Positions 1 through 9,401 of a stretch of DNA of 64,000 bases are shown piece by piece. Positions within the stretch are counted from its first letter, which is position 1. Each line of letters begins with the position of its first letter. Made by a program: the position numbers and the translations under genes. A model generated the notes under the pieces. The model was not told the origin of the DNA and ran no database searches. It was given only the letters and a program-made list of their open reading frames with translations. The DNA is taken from the NCBI GenBank assembly GCA_963842835.1, contig CAWJIB010000006.1:124001-188000 (forward strand). Direction: 5' to 3'. The DNA comes from Roseiarcus sp963842835 (GTDB taxonomy: Bacteria > Pseudomonadota > Alphaproteobacteria > Rhizobiales > Beijerinckiaceae).

Positions 1-527
1 TTCTGGGTTTTCAGCTTCTCGATCAGCGCCTGCACTTCCTTGAGCGGCGCGACGCGGTCCTTGTCGCCGTGGACGAACAGGCCGGAGGACGGGCAGGGCG
101 CGAGGAAGCTGAAATCGAAGCGATTGGCCGGCGGCGCGATCGAGATGAAGCCCTCGATTTCGGGGCGGCGCATCAACAATTGCATGCCGATCCACGAGCC
201 GAAGGAGACGCCGGCGATCCAGCACGCGCGAGCCTCCGGGCTGATCGATTGCGCCCAATCGAGCGCCGAGGCCGCGTCCGACAATTCGCCCTGGCCGTGA
301 TCGAACGCGCCCTGTGAGCGCCCGACGCCGCGAAAATTGAAGCGCAGCACGGAAAATCCGCGCTCGGCGAAGGAATAATATGTGTTGTAGACGATCTGAT
401 TGTTCATCGTGCCACCGAACTGGGGATGCGGATGAAGCACCACCGCTATCGGCGCGCCGCGCTGCTTGGCGGGATGAAAGCGGCCTTCGAGCCGGCCGGC
501 CGGGCCATTGAAAAAGACTTCGGGCAT
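1..527 (-). CDS. Alpha/beta hydrolase (COG2945-like), C-terminus cut off
   Basis: The reverse strand reads from an ATG at 527 to the window edge without a stop, about 175 residues. The start MPEVFFNGPAGRLEG, the oxyanion-type HPHPQFGGTMNN segment, the FNFRGVGRS strand and a nucleophile-elbow-like GVSFGS place it in the alpha/beta hydrolase superfamily, close to the COG2945 / dienelactone-hydrolase-like branch. The nucleophile elbow GxSxG is present as GVSFG. Substrate unknown; cytosolic (no signal peptide). It is divergent from the cysteine desulfurase at 836, an arrangement also known from other alphaproteobacteria. The remainder lies left of the window. Confidence 0.8.
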   Translation of the reverse strand, partial: MPEVFFNGPAGRLEGRFHPAKQRGAPIAVVLHPHPQFGGTMNNQIVYNTYYSFAERGFSVLRFNFRGVGRSQGAFDHGQGELSDAASALDWAQSISPEARACWIAGVSFGSWIGMQLLMRRPEIEGFISIAPPANRFDFSFLAPCPSSGLFVHGDKDRVAPLKEVQALIEKLKTQ

Positions 528-835
528 TGCGTCTCCAGACCAACTCGTCTCGCGCCTCGCTCAGGGAAGCGCGCTTGGGTTCCGCCGCGACTTGCCTGAC
601 CGCTAAAGCCTTGAGCCGGCGCGCCCCTCGGGCGCCCCGGAAGCGGGGGCCGGGGGTTAAGCGAACCTTGCGGCGGGCTTGGCGCGCGCGTATGTGTCAA
701 ACGCTCGGGCAGGGCGCGGAATGGGCCTCATAGCACGTCCCGCCCTATCAATTGCAAGGAAAAAAGGCATTCGAGCGCAGCCTCGGGCGCGCCTTTCTCC
801 CTTTGCGGCCAACCAATCCACGGGTTCGACGACGC
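528..835. other. Intergenic region between divergent genes
   Basis: About 300 bases separate the divergent hydrolase and cysteine desulfurase genes. The sequence is GC-rich, with open frames on both strands that look like compositional shadows. It presumably carries both promoters, but no clear -35/-10 pair or operator is visible. Confidence 0.4.
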
Positions 836-2032
836 ATGGCGTCTCACGACATTCCACGCGCCTACCTCGATTACAACGCGACCGCCCCCATGCGCCCCGA
901 GGCGCGCGCCGCGGTTCTGGCCGCGATGGATCGTCTCGGCAATCCCTCCTCGATCCACGCCGAGGGGCGCGCCGCGCGCGCGATCGTCGAGGACGCGCGA
1001 CGCGCCGTGGCGGAACTCGCGGGCGTCGAGCCGCGCTGCGTCGTCTTCACGTCCGGGGGCACGGAGGCGGCCAATCTCGCGCTCACGCCGGCGATCGGCG
1101 CGACGGGGCTCGAGCAGCCTCTGGCGCGCTTGATCGTCGGCGCCGGCGAGCACCCTTGCGTGCTGCACGGTCATCGCTTCGCGGCCGAACGGACTGCGAT
1201 CGCGCCGCTCGGCGCCGACGGGCGGATCGATCTCGACGCGCTCGCGGCGCTGCTCGATTCGAGCGACGGGCGCCCGGCGATGCTCGCTTTGCAGGGCGCC
1301 AACAACGAGACCGGCGTGATCCAGCCCGTCGCCGAAGCGGCGGCGCTCGTCCATGCCGCGGGCGGCCTCGTCGTCTGCGACGCCGTTCAGCTGACGGGAC
1401 GGGCTGATGTCGCCGTCGCGGCGCTCGGCGCGGATTTCCTCGTCCTCTCCGCCCATAAATTCGGCGGTCCCAAGGGCGCCGGCGCGCTCGTCGCCGCTCG
1501 CCCCGAACTCGCCGTCGGCGCGCCGCTGTTGCGCGGCGGCGGGCAGGAGCGCGGCGCGCGCGCCGGCACCGAAAACGTCGCCGCGATCGCCGGTTTCGGC
1601 GCGGCCGCGCGGGCCGCCGGCGCGGAGCAGCGCTGCGAAAGCGCGCGGCTCGGCGCATTGCGCGACTCTCTCGCCGAACGCGTGCGCGAGCGCGCGCCCG
1701 ACGCCGTGATCTTCGGCGCCGGGGCGCCGCGCCTGCCCAATACGTTGTGCTTTTCCGTTCCGGGCGTCGCCGCGGCGACGTTGGTCATCGCGCTCGACCT
1801 CGCGGGGGTGGCGGTCTCCGCCGGCTCGGCCTGCTCCTCGGGCAAAGTCACGCGATCGCATGTGCTCGACGCCATGGGCGTCGAGCCTGACCTCGCCGGC
1901 GGGGCGATCCGCCTGAGCCTCGGCTGGGCGTCCGACGAGGCCGACGTCAGGCGTTTCGGCGAGGCGTTCGGCGAGACGATGGCGAGCTTGCGCAGACGGC
2001 GCGCCCGAGGCGGCGCTTCGCTCAAAATTTAA
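836..2032 (+). CDS. Cysteine desulfurase (NifS/IscS family, class V aminotransferase fold)
   Basis: A PLP enzyme of 398 residues that converts cysteine to alanine and delivers sulfane sulfur for Fe-S clusters or thio-modifications. The start MASHDIPRAYLDYNATAP is the normal N-terminus; an upstream in-frame TTG would add 28 unlike residues. The PLP lysine is K208 in SAHKFGGPKG, and the sulfur-carrying cysteine is C333 in the flexible-loop motif GSACSSGK, typical of group I (IscS/NifS-like) enzymes. In many Rhizobiales such a gene lies just upstream of the suf operon, but none follows here. AAAATT-rich DNA right after the stop can fold into a weak hairpin. Confidence 0.93.
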   Translation: MASHDIPRAYLDYNATAPMRPEARAAVLAAMDRLGNPSSIHAEGRAARAIVEDARRAVAELAGVEPRCVVFTSGGTEAANLALTPAIGATGLEQPLARLIVGAGEHPCVLHGHRFAAERTAIAPLGADGRIDLDALAALLDSSDGRPAMLALQGANNETGVIQPVAEAAALVHAAGGLVVCDAVQLTGRADVAVAALGADFLVLSAHKFGGPKGAGALVAARPELAVGAPLLRGGGQERGARAGTENVAAIAGFGAAARAAGAEQRCESARLGALRDSLAERVRERAPDAVIFGAGAPRLPNTLCFSVPGVAAATLVIALDLAGVAVSAGSACSSGKVTRSHVLDAMGVEPDLAGGAIRLSLGWASDEADVRRFGEAFGETMASLRRRRARGGASLKI

Positions 2033-2214
2033 TTTTTAATTTTGAAAAAGCATGACCGCTGGCGCGAAGCACGACTGGCAATCGCGGATCGAGTCAGGTA
2101 GCCTCGAAATCAAAGCCAAGCGCCGTTTTCTGCATTTTGCGATGGGTCAACGCATATCGTGGGCGTTCGTGGAATGAAGAGACGTCGCGGCGCCGCAGGC
2201 ATAGGAGGTGGTCG

Positions 2215-2553
2215 ATGACTCGTTCCCTGAACATCTGGGTCGCGACGACGCTCGCGCTCATGATCGCCGCTCCGGCGTTCGCCGCTTCCAACACGCCGGC
2301 GCCCGCTCGCCACCCGCGGCTTCACGTCATCCACCCCGGCGATATCGTCGTTCACGCCCGGCGGCGGTCCTATCTCGACGCCGGCCCGACCGGCGGCGTG
2401 GGGACGGGAAACCGCTATGTCACCAATTCCGGGCCCAGTTCCTTCGCCGATTTCGGCATGGGTTTCGGTTCGAATCGCGGCTTCGATTTGCTGCCGAGCC
2501 GGTTCAACCCGCCCGGCCGGCCGGAGCCGCTTTTCGAGTTCTCGGAGCCATGA
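2215..2553 (+). CDS. Small exported protein of unknown function
   Basis: A 112-residue product with a clear Sec signal peptide: MTRSLNIW, then a hydrophobic stretch ending in the AFAAS cleavage region. The mature part is rich in Gly, Pro and Arg with no recognisable domain. The ATG at 2215 is chosen because a strong AGGAGGTGG ribosome-binding site lies just upstream; an earlier in-frame GTG would place Arg-rich sequence before the signal peptide. It is followed 17 bases later by the acetyltransferase gene. Function unknown; probably periplasmic. Confidence 0.6.
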   Translation: MTRSLNIWVATTLALMIAAPAFAASNTPAPARHPRLHVIHPGDIVVHARRRSYLDAGPTGGVGTGNRYVTNSGPSSFADFGMGFGSNRGFDLLPSRFNPPGRPEPLFEFSEP

Positions 2554-2570
2554 CGAACGTCGTGGCGTAA

Positions 2571-3074
2571 ATGTCCGCGAAATCGGCCGAGGGGAGCCCG
2601 TTCCTCATCCGCCCAAACGCGCCCGGCGACATCGGCTGGATCATCCATCGTCACGGCGCGCTCTACGCCGCCGAATATGGCTGGGACGGGTCCTTCGAAG
2701 CGCTGGTCGCCGAAATCGCCGGCCGGTTCCTGAAAACCCGCGATCCGAGCCGGGAGCGCTGCTGGGTGGCGGAACGCGACGGTGAAATCGTCGGCTCGGT
2801 CTTTTTGGTCGACGCCGGGCACGGGATCGCCAAGCTGCGGCTTCTCTACGTCGAGCCGGACGCGCGAGGCCTCGGCCTTGGCCGCCGTCTGGTCGAAGAA
2901 GCGCTGCAATTCGCCAAGCAGGCCGGCTATCTCAGGGTCACTCTATGGACCAACGACGTGCTCGTCGCCGCCCGCCGCCTTTACGAAGCGGCGGGATTCG
3001 CGCTGATTTCGTCCGAACGCCATCACAGCTTCGGCAAGGACCTCGTCGGGGAAAACTGGGAGAAGGCTCTATAG
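2571..3074 (+). CDS. GNAT family N-acetyltransferase
   Basis: A 167-residue acetyl-CoA-dependent N-acetyltransferase. The fold elements are visible in order: strand LIRPNAPGDIGWIIHRHG, the central WVAERDGEIVGSVFLVD strands, the acetyl-CoA pyrophosphate-binding loop ARGLGLGRRLVEEAL (R/QxxGxG/A pattern) and the C-terminal RRLYEAAGF. This arrangement resembles the acetyltransferase half of MarR-GNAT proteins and single-domain relatives. Acceptor substrate unknown. It stands alone between the exported protein and rpoZ. Confidence 0.85.
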   Translation: MSAKSAEGSPFLIRPNAPGDIGWIIHRHGALYAAEYGWDGSFEALVAEIAGRFLKTRDPSRERCWVAERDGEIVGSVFLVDAGHGIAKLRLLYVEPDARGLGLGRRLVEEALQFAKQAGYLRVTLWTNDVLVAARRLYEAAGFALISSERHHSFGKDLVGENWEKAL

Positions 3075-3198
3075 ATCGCGGCCCCGGCCGCGAAGCCGGG
3101 AAGCGACGTCGGCGCCTCTATTTAGCTTGCTTTGGCGCGTCCCGCGGTGTAGGAGGCGCGAATCCCTCACAGTCCCGTTTTGCCCCCAAGGAGCAGCC

Positions 3199-3594
3199 AT
3201 GGCGCGCGTCACCGTTGAAGATTGCATTGACAAGGTCGATAATCGCTTCGACCTCGTCTTGATGGCGAGCCATCGCGCCCGCGCGATCTCGTCAGGCGCG
3301 CAGATCTACGTCGCGCGCGACAACGACAAGAATCCCGTGGTCGCGTTGCGCGAAATCGCCGAATCGAAATTGACTCCCGACGATCTGAAGGAAGACGTCA
3401 TTCACGCGCTGCAAAAGCACGTCGAAGTCGACGAGCCGGAGGCCGAAGCCGCGCCGCCGATGATCCATGCGGCGGCGCCCGCCCAGGCCGACGTCGGCGC
3501 CGAGGCGCAATTCGACCGGATGACCGAAGAAGACTTGCTGCGCGGACTCGAGGGCATGGCGCCGCCGCCCGAGCCGGAAGACGAAGGCGAATAA
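3199..3594 (+). CDS. rpoZ: DNA-directed RNA polymerase omega subunit
   Basis: A 131-residue omega subunit that helps fold and assemble the beta-prime subunit of RNA polymerase. The N-terminus MARVTVEDCIDKV, the helix RFDLVLMASHRARAIS and the VALREIAE segment are diagnostic, and the acidic, Ala/Pro-rich tail is normal for Rhizobiales. The ATG at 3199 has an AAGGAG ribosome-binding site. In related genomes rpoZ precedes relA/spoT; here a cold-shock gene follows instead. Confidence 0.97.
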   Translation: MARVTVEDCIDKVDNRFDLVLMASHRARAISSGAQIYVARDNDKNPVVALREIAESKLTPDDLKEDVIHALQKHVEVDEPEAEAAPPMIHAAAPAQADVGAEAQFDRMTEEDLLRGLEGMAPPPEPEDEGE

Positions 3595-3883
3595 GCGAAG
3601 TCTTCGCTCGCGCTTCATTTCCTTCGCCCTTGCAAGCCGTCGGCCTGGCGTGTCGCAGCGTCGCGCCGGCGCGCTGCGAGCGTCTATCCACAGTGTTTCG
3701 AATCCGCCGCGAGATTTCGCTAGGCCGGTTTCGCGGTTTTGGTATCCTTGCCTCGAGAGAATCACTTGCGCGACGTTTGGTCGCATGTGAGGCGGGGCCT
3801 GGCGGACCGCTCCCTTCACTTGTTGCGCAAGCCTTCCTCGGACGCGGCGATCGCGTTGACGCGTGCGTTGTTTGGGGGCCAAA

Positions 3884-4474
3884 GTGAGCGAAGACGTCTT
3901 CAAGAGCCTATCGACGTTTCCCAGCCGAGCCGAGGCGCTGCCCGAAGAGCGCCCCATTGGTCTGGTCGAGATCGTCGGACGCGTCAAATGGTTCGACATC
4001 TCCAAGGGCTACGGCTTCATCGTCCCTGACAGCGGCGAGGCGGACGTTCTCATTCACGTGACGGTGCTGCGGCGCGACGGCTTCCAAACGATCTACGAGG
4101 GCGCGCGCGTCGTCGCCGAGGCGCAGCGGCGCGAGCGGGGCCTGCAGGTCTTTCGCGTGCTCTCGGTCACTCCCGGCGAGGGCGCGCATCCCTCGCAATT
4201 GCCGCCGGCGCGCACGCGCGCGCAGGCCTCGAGCGTCGGCGCGTTTGAGATCGTCATTGTCAAATGGTTCAATCGTTCGCGCGGTTTCGGCTTCCTGACG
4301 CGCGGCGAAGGCACGGAAGACATTTTCGTCCATATGGAGACGTTGCGGCGCTATGGCTTCGCCGATCCCCAGCCGGGCGACACGATGCTCGCGCGGTTCG
4401 GTCCGGGACCGAAGGGCTTGCTCGCCGCCGAGGTGCGTCCGCTCGAAGGCGCGAGGGTTCCCTCGTCGCATTAA
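3884..4474 (+). CDS. Two-domain cold-shock protein
   Basis: About 196 residues with two cold-shock (OB-fold) domains, at roughly 35-100 and 125-190. Each has the RNP1-like motif: KWFDISKGYGFIVPD in the first and KWFNRSRGFGFL plus DIFVHME in the second. Such proteins bind single-stranded RNA/DNA and act as RNA chaperones or antiterminators. This double-CSD layout is typical of alphaproteobacteria. GTG 3884 is preferred because TTTGGGGG lies upstream; GTG 3863 is the alternative. It stands alone. Confidence 0.9.
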   Translation: MSEDVFKSLSTFPSRAEALPEERPIGLVEIVGRVKWFDISKGYGFIVPDSGEADVLIHVTVLRRDGFQTIYEGARVVAEAQRRERGLQVFRVLSVTPGEGAHPSQLPPARTRAQASSVGAFEIVIVKWFNRSRGFGFLTRGEGTEDIFVHMETLRRYGFADPQPGDTMLARFGPGPKGLLAAEVRPLEGARVPSSH

Positions 4475-4533
4475 AGCTCGGCGTGTCTGATTCGCGGGCG
4501 TGATGGCGGGCCGTCGGTCAAGGGGTCTAGAGC

Positions 4534-5052
4534 GTGTTCGTTGATTGGCGCGCGTCGCGATTGAGTGAAGGCTTTGGCCTTTGGCCGGCGCGATGGCCGC
4601 TCGGACGCGCATTGATCCTGGCGCTCGCTTTGTGGGCGCTCTGCGTCCTCGCGTCGAATGGTTCGCGCGCCGACGAGTTCGATTCCCTGACCATCGCGAC
4701 CGCGAGCGGCGTCCATTCCTTCCAGGTCGAAATCGCCGCGAACGAGGCGGCGCGCGAAAAGGGCCTGATGTACCGCCGCTTCATGCCCGCCGACCGCGGC
4801 ATGTTGTTCGAATTCGACCGCGAGGCGCCCGTTTCCTTCTGGATGAAGAATACCTATATCCCGCTCGACATGGTCTTCATTGCGCGCGACGGCTCGGTGA
4901 CGCGGGTCGCCGCGAACGCCGAGCCGCTTTCCCTGGCGATCGTCCCCTCCGGCGGACCCTGCGTCGCGGTGCTCGAACTGAACGGGGGAACCGCAGCGCG
5001 GATCGACTTGAGGGTCGGCGACAAGGTGCGCCATCCGTTCTTCAAGCCCTGA
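4534..5052 (+). CDS. DUF192 family exported protein
   Basis: A 172-residue protein with an N-terminal membrane/signal segment (LGRALILALALWALCVL, residues 25-41) followed by a DUF192 domain. The hallmarks are the AREKGLMYRRFMP segment, GMLFEF, the WMKNTYIPLDMVFI core and the closing GDKVRHP. Function of the family is not established. The likely location is periplasm or inner-membrane face. Followed 60 bases later by the Ppx/GppA gene. Confidence 0.87.
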   Translation: MFVDWRASRLSEGFGLWPARWPLGRALILALALWALCVLASNGSRADEFDSLTIATASGVHSFQVEIAANEAAREKGLMYRRFMPADRGMLFEFDREAPVSFWMKNTYIPLDMVFIARDGSVTRVAANAEPLSLAIVPSGGPCVAVLELNGGTAARIDLRVGDKVRHPFFKP

Positions 5053-5112
5053 GCCGGTTGTCCGGCGGCGCGCCGCGCATTGCATCCTTCGCCAAGCTTG
5101 CTACAGTCGGTC

Positions 5113-6243
5113 ATGAAATGTCGTCTTCGGCGCAACAAGCGCGAAGACGCAAGGAGTTCGTATTTGGCTCAATCCCAGGCATTGAGCCCAAAATCCGTGC
5201 GCGCGCCGCGGCGCGCCTCGTCCTCCGGCCGTTCGGCGTCGGAGCGGGGCGCGACGCCCGGTCCTTACGCCGCGCTGGATTTGGGCACCAACAATTGCCG
5301 CCTCTTGGTCGCGCGCCCGACGGCCGACGGATTTCGCGTCGTCGACGCGTTCTCGCGCATCGTCCGCCTGGGGGAAGGCCTTTCGCAGACCGGCCGCCTG
5401 AGCGAAGCCGCGATCGAGCGCACCCTGGAGGCGTTGCGGATTTGCCGCGACAAGATGGCGGCGCGCGGCGTCACGCGGGCGCGCCTGATCGCGACCGAAG
5501 CTTGCCGCGCCGCCGAAAACGGCGCCGAGTTTCTCGATAAGGTGCGCGAGCGCTTGGGGCTGCAACTCGAGGTCGTCGACCGCGAAACCGAGGCCTCTCT
5601 GGCCGTCGCCGGCTGCGGCGATCTCGCCGATCGCGACGCCGAGTCGATCGTTCTGTTTGATATCGGCGGCGGCTCCTCGGAAATCATCTGGCTGAACCGG
5701 AGTCGGCGAGACGGCTCGACCGTGGGCCGCATCGAAGCCTGGGAGTCGCTGCGCCTCGGCGTCGTGTCGCTCTCCGAGACCTTCGGCGGCGACGAAGTCA
5801 CCCCCGAGATTTTCGCCGCGATGACGCGCTGCGTCACCGAAGCGCTGGCGCCCTTCGCCGCGCGCGTGGCCAGCCACAAGCGATGCGGCCGTTTCCATCT
5901 GCTCGGGACGTCGGGAACGGTCACCACCGTCGCCGGCGTGCATCTCAATCTTGCCCGTTACGACCGGCGCGCGGTCGACGGCCTCTGGCTGTCGAGCGCC
6001 GAAGTCGACGCCACGATCGGGCGGCTGAGGGGGATGAGCTACGCCGAACGCGCCGCCAACGCCTGCATCGGAACGGAGCGGGCCGACCTCGTTCTCGCGG
6101 GCTGCGCGATTCTCGAAGCGATCCGCGGCCATTTTCCCGCCGAGCGGATTCGCATCGCCGACCGCGGACTGCGCGAAGGCATCCTGACGCAAATGATGCG
6201 CGCCGACCAGGTCGGCCCGCACGCGCGCCGGTCGGGGGCATAG
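5113..6243 (+). CDS. Ppx/GppA family exopolyphosphatase / pppGpp phosphohydrolase
   Basis: A 376-residue member of the ASKHA superfamily that hydrolyses polyphosphate or pppGpp. Phosphate-binding motifs are visible: ALDLGTNNCRLLVARP, then LFDIGGGSSEIIWL, then the GTSGTVTTVAGVHL loop. An Arg/Ser-rich extension of about 45 residues precedes the domain; the ATG at 5113 is taken as the start but is uncertain. The rlmE gene begins one base after the stop, so the two are probably co-transcribed, as is common in Rhizobiales. Confidence 0.9.
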   Translation: MKCRLRRNKREDARSSYLAQSQALSPKSVRAPRRASSSGRSASERGATPGPYAALDLGTNNCRLLVARPTADGFRVVDAFSRIVRLGEGLSQTGRLSEAAIERTLEALRICRDKMAARGVTRARLIATEACRAAENGAEFLDKVRERLGLQLEVVDRETEASLAVAGCGDLADRDAESIVLFDIGGGSSEIIWLNRSRRDGSTVGRIEAWESLRLGVVSLSETFGGDEVTPEIFAAMTRCVTEALAPFAARVASHKRCGRFHLLGTSGTVTTVAGVHLNLARYDRRAVDGLWLSSAEVDATIGRLRGMSYAERAANACIGTERADLVLAGCAILEAIRGHFPAERIRIADRGLREGILTQMMRADQVGPHARRSGA

Positions 6244-6244
6244 G

Positions 6245-7009
6245 ATGGCCGTGGGCGGATCGGGCCGCGAGGGCGGCAGGGCGCTGAAGACGCGCGTTCG
6301 CACCGCGCGCAAGCGCTCTCTCTCATCGACGTTGTGGCTGGAGCGTCAGCTCAACGACCCCTTCGTCGCGCAGGCGCGGCGCGAGGGATGGCGCTCGCGC
6401 GCCGCTTACAAGCTGATGGAGATCGCCGAGAAATATAAGCTGTTTCGACCCGGCGCGCGTATCGTCGATCTCGGCGCTGCGCCGGGCGGCTGGAGCCAGG
6501 TGGCGGCGCGCGCGGTCAAGTCCGGGGAAGGCAAGGGCCGGGTGATCGGCATCGATCTGCTCGAGATCGATCCGATCGAAGGCGTCGAGTTCAAGGTGAT
6601 GGACTTCCACGATCCGGCCGCGCCGGAGCGCCTGCGCGAATGGCTCGGCGGCCCCGCCGACGGCGTGATGTCCGACATGGCGGCCAACGCCACCGGCCAC
6701 CGCAAGACCGACCATCTGCGCATCGTCGGCCTCGCCGAACTCGCCGCCGACTTCGCCGCCACCGTGCTGGCGCCGGGCGGGTTCTTCCTCGCCAAGGTGC
6801 TGCACGGCGGCTCGGAAGGCGAATTGCTCGCGCGGCTCAAGCGCGATTTTTCCGCCGTGCGCCATTTGAAGCCGAAAGCCAGCCGCGCCGACAGCGCCGA
6901 GCTTTATGTACTGGCGACGGGCTTCCGGGGGAAGAACGAGGGGGGTGAGCGCGCCCACGGACCGACGGCTGCAGAGCGCGATCAATTCCCTAAACTTACT
7001 CGGGAATAG
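6245..7009 (+). CDS. rlmE: 23S rRNA (uridine-2'-O)-methyltransferase RlmE/FtsJ
   Basis: A 254-residue SAM-dependent enzyme that methylates the 2'-OH of U2552 in the 23S rRNA A-loop. The SAM motif DLGAAPGGWSQVAA, the start of the core SRAAYKLMEIAEKY, the DMAANATGHRKTDHLR segment and the catalytic-lysine strand FFLAKVLHGG are all present. The C-terminal tail (ELYVLATGFRG) is complete, plus about 25 variable residues. The ATG follows the Ppx stop by one base, implying translational coupling. Confidence 0.95.
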   Translation: MAVGGSGREGGRALKTRVRTARKRSLSSTLWLERQLNDPFVAQARREGWRSRAAYKLMEIAEKYKLFRPGARIVDLGAAPGGWSQVAARAVKSGEGKGRVIGIDLLEIDPIEGVEFKVMDFHDPAAPERLREWLGGPADGVMSDMAANATGHRKTDHLRIVGLAELAADFAATVLAPGGFFLAKVLHGGSEGELLARLKRDFSAVRHLKPKASRADSAELYVLATGFRGKNEGGERAHGPTAAERDQFPKLTRE

Positions 7010-7020
7010 GGGGAGCGTCC

Positions 7021-7776
7021 ATGTCGATCGGCTATGAGGCTTATGGTTCCGGCTCGCACAAGGTCGTCGTCTTGCACGGCTGGTTCGGCGACGAGACCTT
7101 CATGCGGCCGATGCGCGACGCGCTCAGCGGCGGGGAGTTCACGTATGTCTTCCCCGCCTACCGCGGGTATGGCGCATCGAAGCGCCTGACCGGCGCCTAT
7201 ACGGTCGACGAGATCGCCGCCGACGTCCTCGCGCTCACCGACACGCTCGGCCTCGATCGCTTCAGCCTCGTCGGCCATTCCATGGGCGGCAAGTTCATCC
7301 AGCGCGTCGCGCTCGACGCGCCGGCGCGGGTCCGGAAGATGGTCGCGGTGACGCCGGTGCCGGCGGCGGCGGTTCCGTTCGACGATCAGGGTTGGGGCCT
7401 GTTCTCGGGCGCGGCGGCGCAACTCGACAATCGCCGCGCGATCATCGACTTCAGCACGGGATCGCGTCTCGGCAGGACCTGGATCGACGCGATGGCGCGC
7501 CATTCCGAGGCGACCTCGACGCGCGAGGCTTTCGCGGCCTATCTCCTTGCCTGGGCGAAGGCGGATTTCCACCAGGCGGTGATCGGCAATGCGACGCCGA
7601 TCAAGGTGATCGTCGGCGAGCACGACGGCGGGATCAACGAGCCGACTATGCGGGCGACCTATCTGCAATGGTACAAGCACGCCGAACTCGAGGTGATCCC
7701 GAACGCGGGGCACTATCCGATGAACGAGACGCCAGTGGCGCTGGCGACCTCGATCGAGGCGTTCCTGCGCGCTTGA
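7021..7776 (+). CDS. Alpha/beta fold hydrolase
   Basis: A 251-residue serine hydrolase. The fold starts with VVVLHGWFGDE (oxyanion strand); the nucleophile elbow is GHSMGG, the acid is probably in VIVGEHDGGINEP, and the catalytic His lies in NAGHYPMNETP near the C-terminus, so the triad looks complete. The substrate cannot be told from sequence. It follows rlmE by 11 bases and ends 7 bases before the convergent MFS gene. Confidence 0.87.
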   Translation: MSIGYEAYGSGSHKVVVLHGWFGDETFMRPMRDALSGGEFTYVFPAYRGYGASKRLTGAYTVDEIAADVLALTDTLGLDRFSLVGHSMGGKFIQRVALDAPARVRKMVAVTPVPAAAVPFDDQGWGLFSGAAAQLDNRRAIIDFSTGSRLGRTWIDAMARHSEATSTREAFAAYLLAWAKADFHQAVIGNATPIKVIVGEHDGGINEPTMRATYLQWYKHAELEVIPNAGHYPMNETPVALATSIEAFLRA

Positions 7777-7783
7777 TCGCGGC

Positions 7784-9199
7784 TCATTCCGCCGCCGCGC
7801 CGACCACCCTCCTCGCGCCGCCATGGCCCGAAACTTCCGCGCCCGCCTCCGGCTTCAGGCGCGCGAAGATCGCGATCGAACTCAGTGCGATCAGCGCGAC
7901 GACGCCGAAGCTGAGGCTCATGTCGCGCGCTACGAGTTGGCCGTCGCCCAACGCGAAGCGAATCGATTCGATAGACGCGGCGGCGACCGAGACGCCGACC
8001 GCGCCGGACATTTGCTGGACGACGCTGGCGAAACTGGTGGCGCGGCTCATGCGCGCCGGATCGATGTCGGCATAGCCGAGCGCGTTGAGCGCGGTGAATT
8101 CGAGAGAGCGGAAGAACCCGCCCGACAGCAGGGCCGCGACCAGCAGCCAATGCGGGGTATGGGCGGTGAAGAGGCCGTACGAGGCCAGGAACAGCGCGGA
8201 AATCACGCCGTTGACGATCAGCACGCGGCGAAATCCCCAGCGCCTCAGGATCGCTGAGGCCGAGAATTTCATCGCCATCGCGCCGGCGGCGGCGGCGAAG
8301 GTCAGCGACCCCGATTCGAACGGCGTCAGGCCGAAGCCGATTTGCAGCAGCAGCGGCAGCAAGAAGGGGATCGCGCCGATGCCGATGCGGAAGAGGAAGC
8401 CGCCGACGACGCCGGTGAAGAATGTCGGGGACTTCAGCAGTTTAAGGTCGATGATTGCGTCCGGGTCGCGCCGGGCGTGGCGGACATAGGCGACGAGCAG
8501 GGCAACTCCGCCGAGGATCAAGCCTACGTCCACGCTCGCCGGGACGATGTCGCGGCCGATGATCGTCAGGCCGAAGATCAGCGCCAGCAGCCCCGGCCCG
8601 GAAAGAAAGAAGCCGTTGAAATCGAAACGGGCGATTTCGCGTTCGCGGATGTTCTCGATGAATTTCAGCGACAGCGCGATGCCGAAGAGGCCGATCGGCA
8701 CGTTGATCCAGAAGATCCAGCGCCAATGAAAATAGGTGGTGATGAAGCCGCCGAGCGGCGGGCCGGCGATGGGGCCGATCAGCGCGGGCACGGTGAGATA
8801 GGCCAGGGCGTTGACCATCTCGGCCTTGGGCGTCGAGCGCAGCAGCACCAGCCGCCCGACCGGCACCATCATCGCGCCGCCGAGCCCCTGGAACACGCGC
8901 GCGGCGATCAGCGTCGGCAGCGACGAAGACGCGCCGCACAGGATCGAGCCGAGCGTGAAGACGGCGATCGCCGAGCAGAACACGGTGCGCGCGCCGAGCT
9001 TGTCGGCGACCCATCCCGAGGCCGGGATGAACACCGCCAGCGTCAGCAGGTACGAGGTCAGCGCCAGTTTCAGGACGATCGGATCCTGCCCGAGATCGTG
9101 CGCGATGGCCGGCAGCGAAGTCGCCAGCACCGTGCCGTCCATGTTTTCCATGAACAGCGCGGTGGCGATGATGAAGGCGGTGAGAACGGCGGGGCGCAT
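7784..9199 (-). CDS. MFS multidrug efflux transporter, DHA2 (14-TM, EmrB/QacA) type
   Basis: A 471-residue inner-membrane proton antiporter. It begins with a helix containing ENMDGTVLATSLPAIA (motif D1-type), has GWVADKLGARTVF between TM2 and TM3 (motif A) and PLGGFITTYFHWRWIFWINVPIG (motif C region of DHA2 proteins, split here for length), and shows about 14 hydrophobic segments. The length fits the family. No membrane-fusion partner (EmrA-like) is adjacent. It is convergent with the hydrolase and divergent from the AMP-binding ligase. Confidence 0.9.
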   Translation of the reverse strand: MRPAVLTAFIIATALFMENMDGTVLATSLPAIAHDLGQDPIVLKLALTSYLLTLAVFIPASGWVADKLGARTVFCSAIAVFTLGSILCGASSSLPTLIAARVFQGLGGAMMVPVGRLVLLRSTPKAEMVNALAYLTVPALIGPIAGPPLGGFITTYFHWRWIFWINVPIGLFGIALSLKFIENIREREIARFDFNGFFLSGPGLLALIFGLTIIGRDIVPASVDVGLILGGVALLVAYVRHARRDPDAIIDLKLLKSPTFFTGVVGGFLFRIGIGAIPFLLPLLLQIGFGLTPFESGSLTFAAAAGAMAMKFSASAILRRWGFRRVLIVNGVISALFLASYGLFTAHTPHWLLVAALLSGGFFRSLEFTALNALGYADIDPARMSRATSFASVVQQMSGAVGVSVAAASIESIRFALGDGQLVARDMSLSFGVVALIALSSIAIFARLKPEAGAEVSGHGGARRVVGAAAE

Positions 9200-9401
9200 C
9201 GGGGACCCTAGGGACGGCCCGCGTTGTGGCGCCGGAGGGCCCGCGCGGCAAGCGGGAAGGCGTCACAAAGGGGTGAAGCGAGCCGGCGGAGGCGAGCGCC
9301 CGAGCCGGCGCCCGAGCCGGTTGCCGCGGCCGCGCGCGCGCCTTAGGCTCGCGCGACGGCGCATCCGTCGCCGAACGAGCGGCGCGCCGGGGGGAGGGCG
9401 C

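Noticed and set aside
728..1861. Long open frame on the strand opposite the cysteine desulfurase
   Set aside because: Arg/Asp/Gly-rich low-complexity translation without domains; a shadow of a GC-rich gene. The same applies to the long reverse frames over ppx, guaB, rsmB, the Mo subunit, gabT and gabD.
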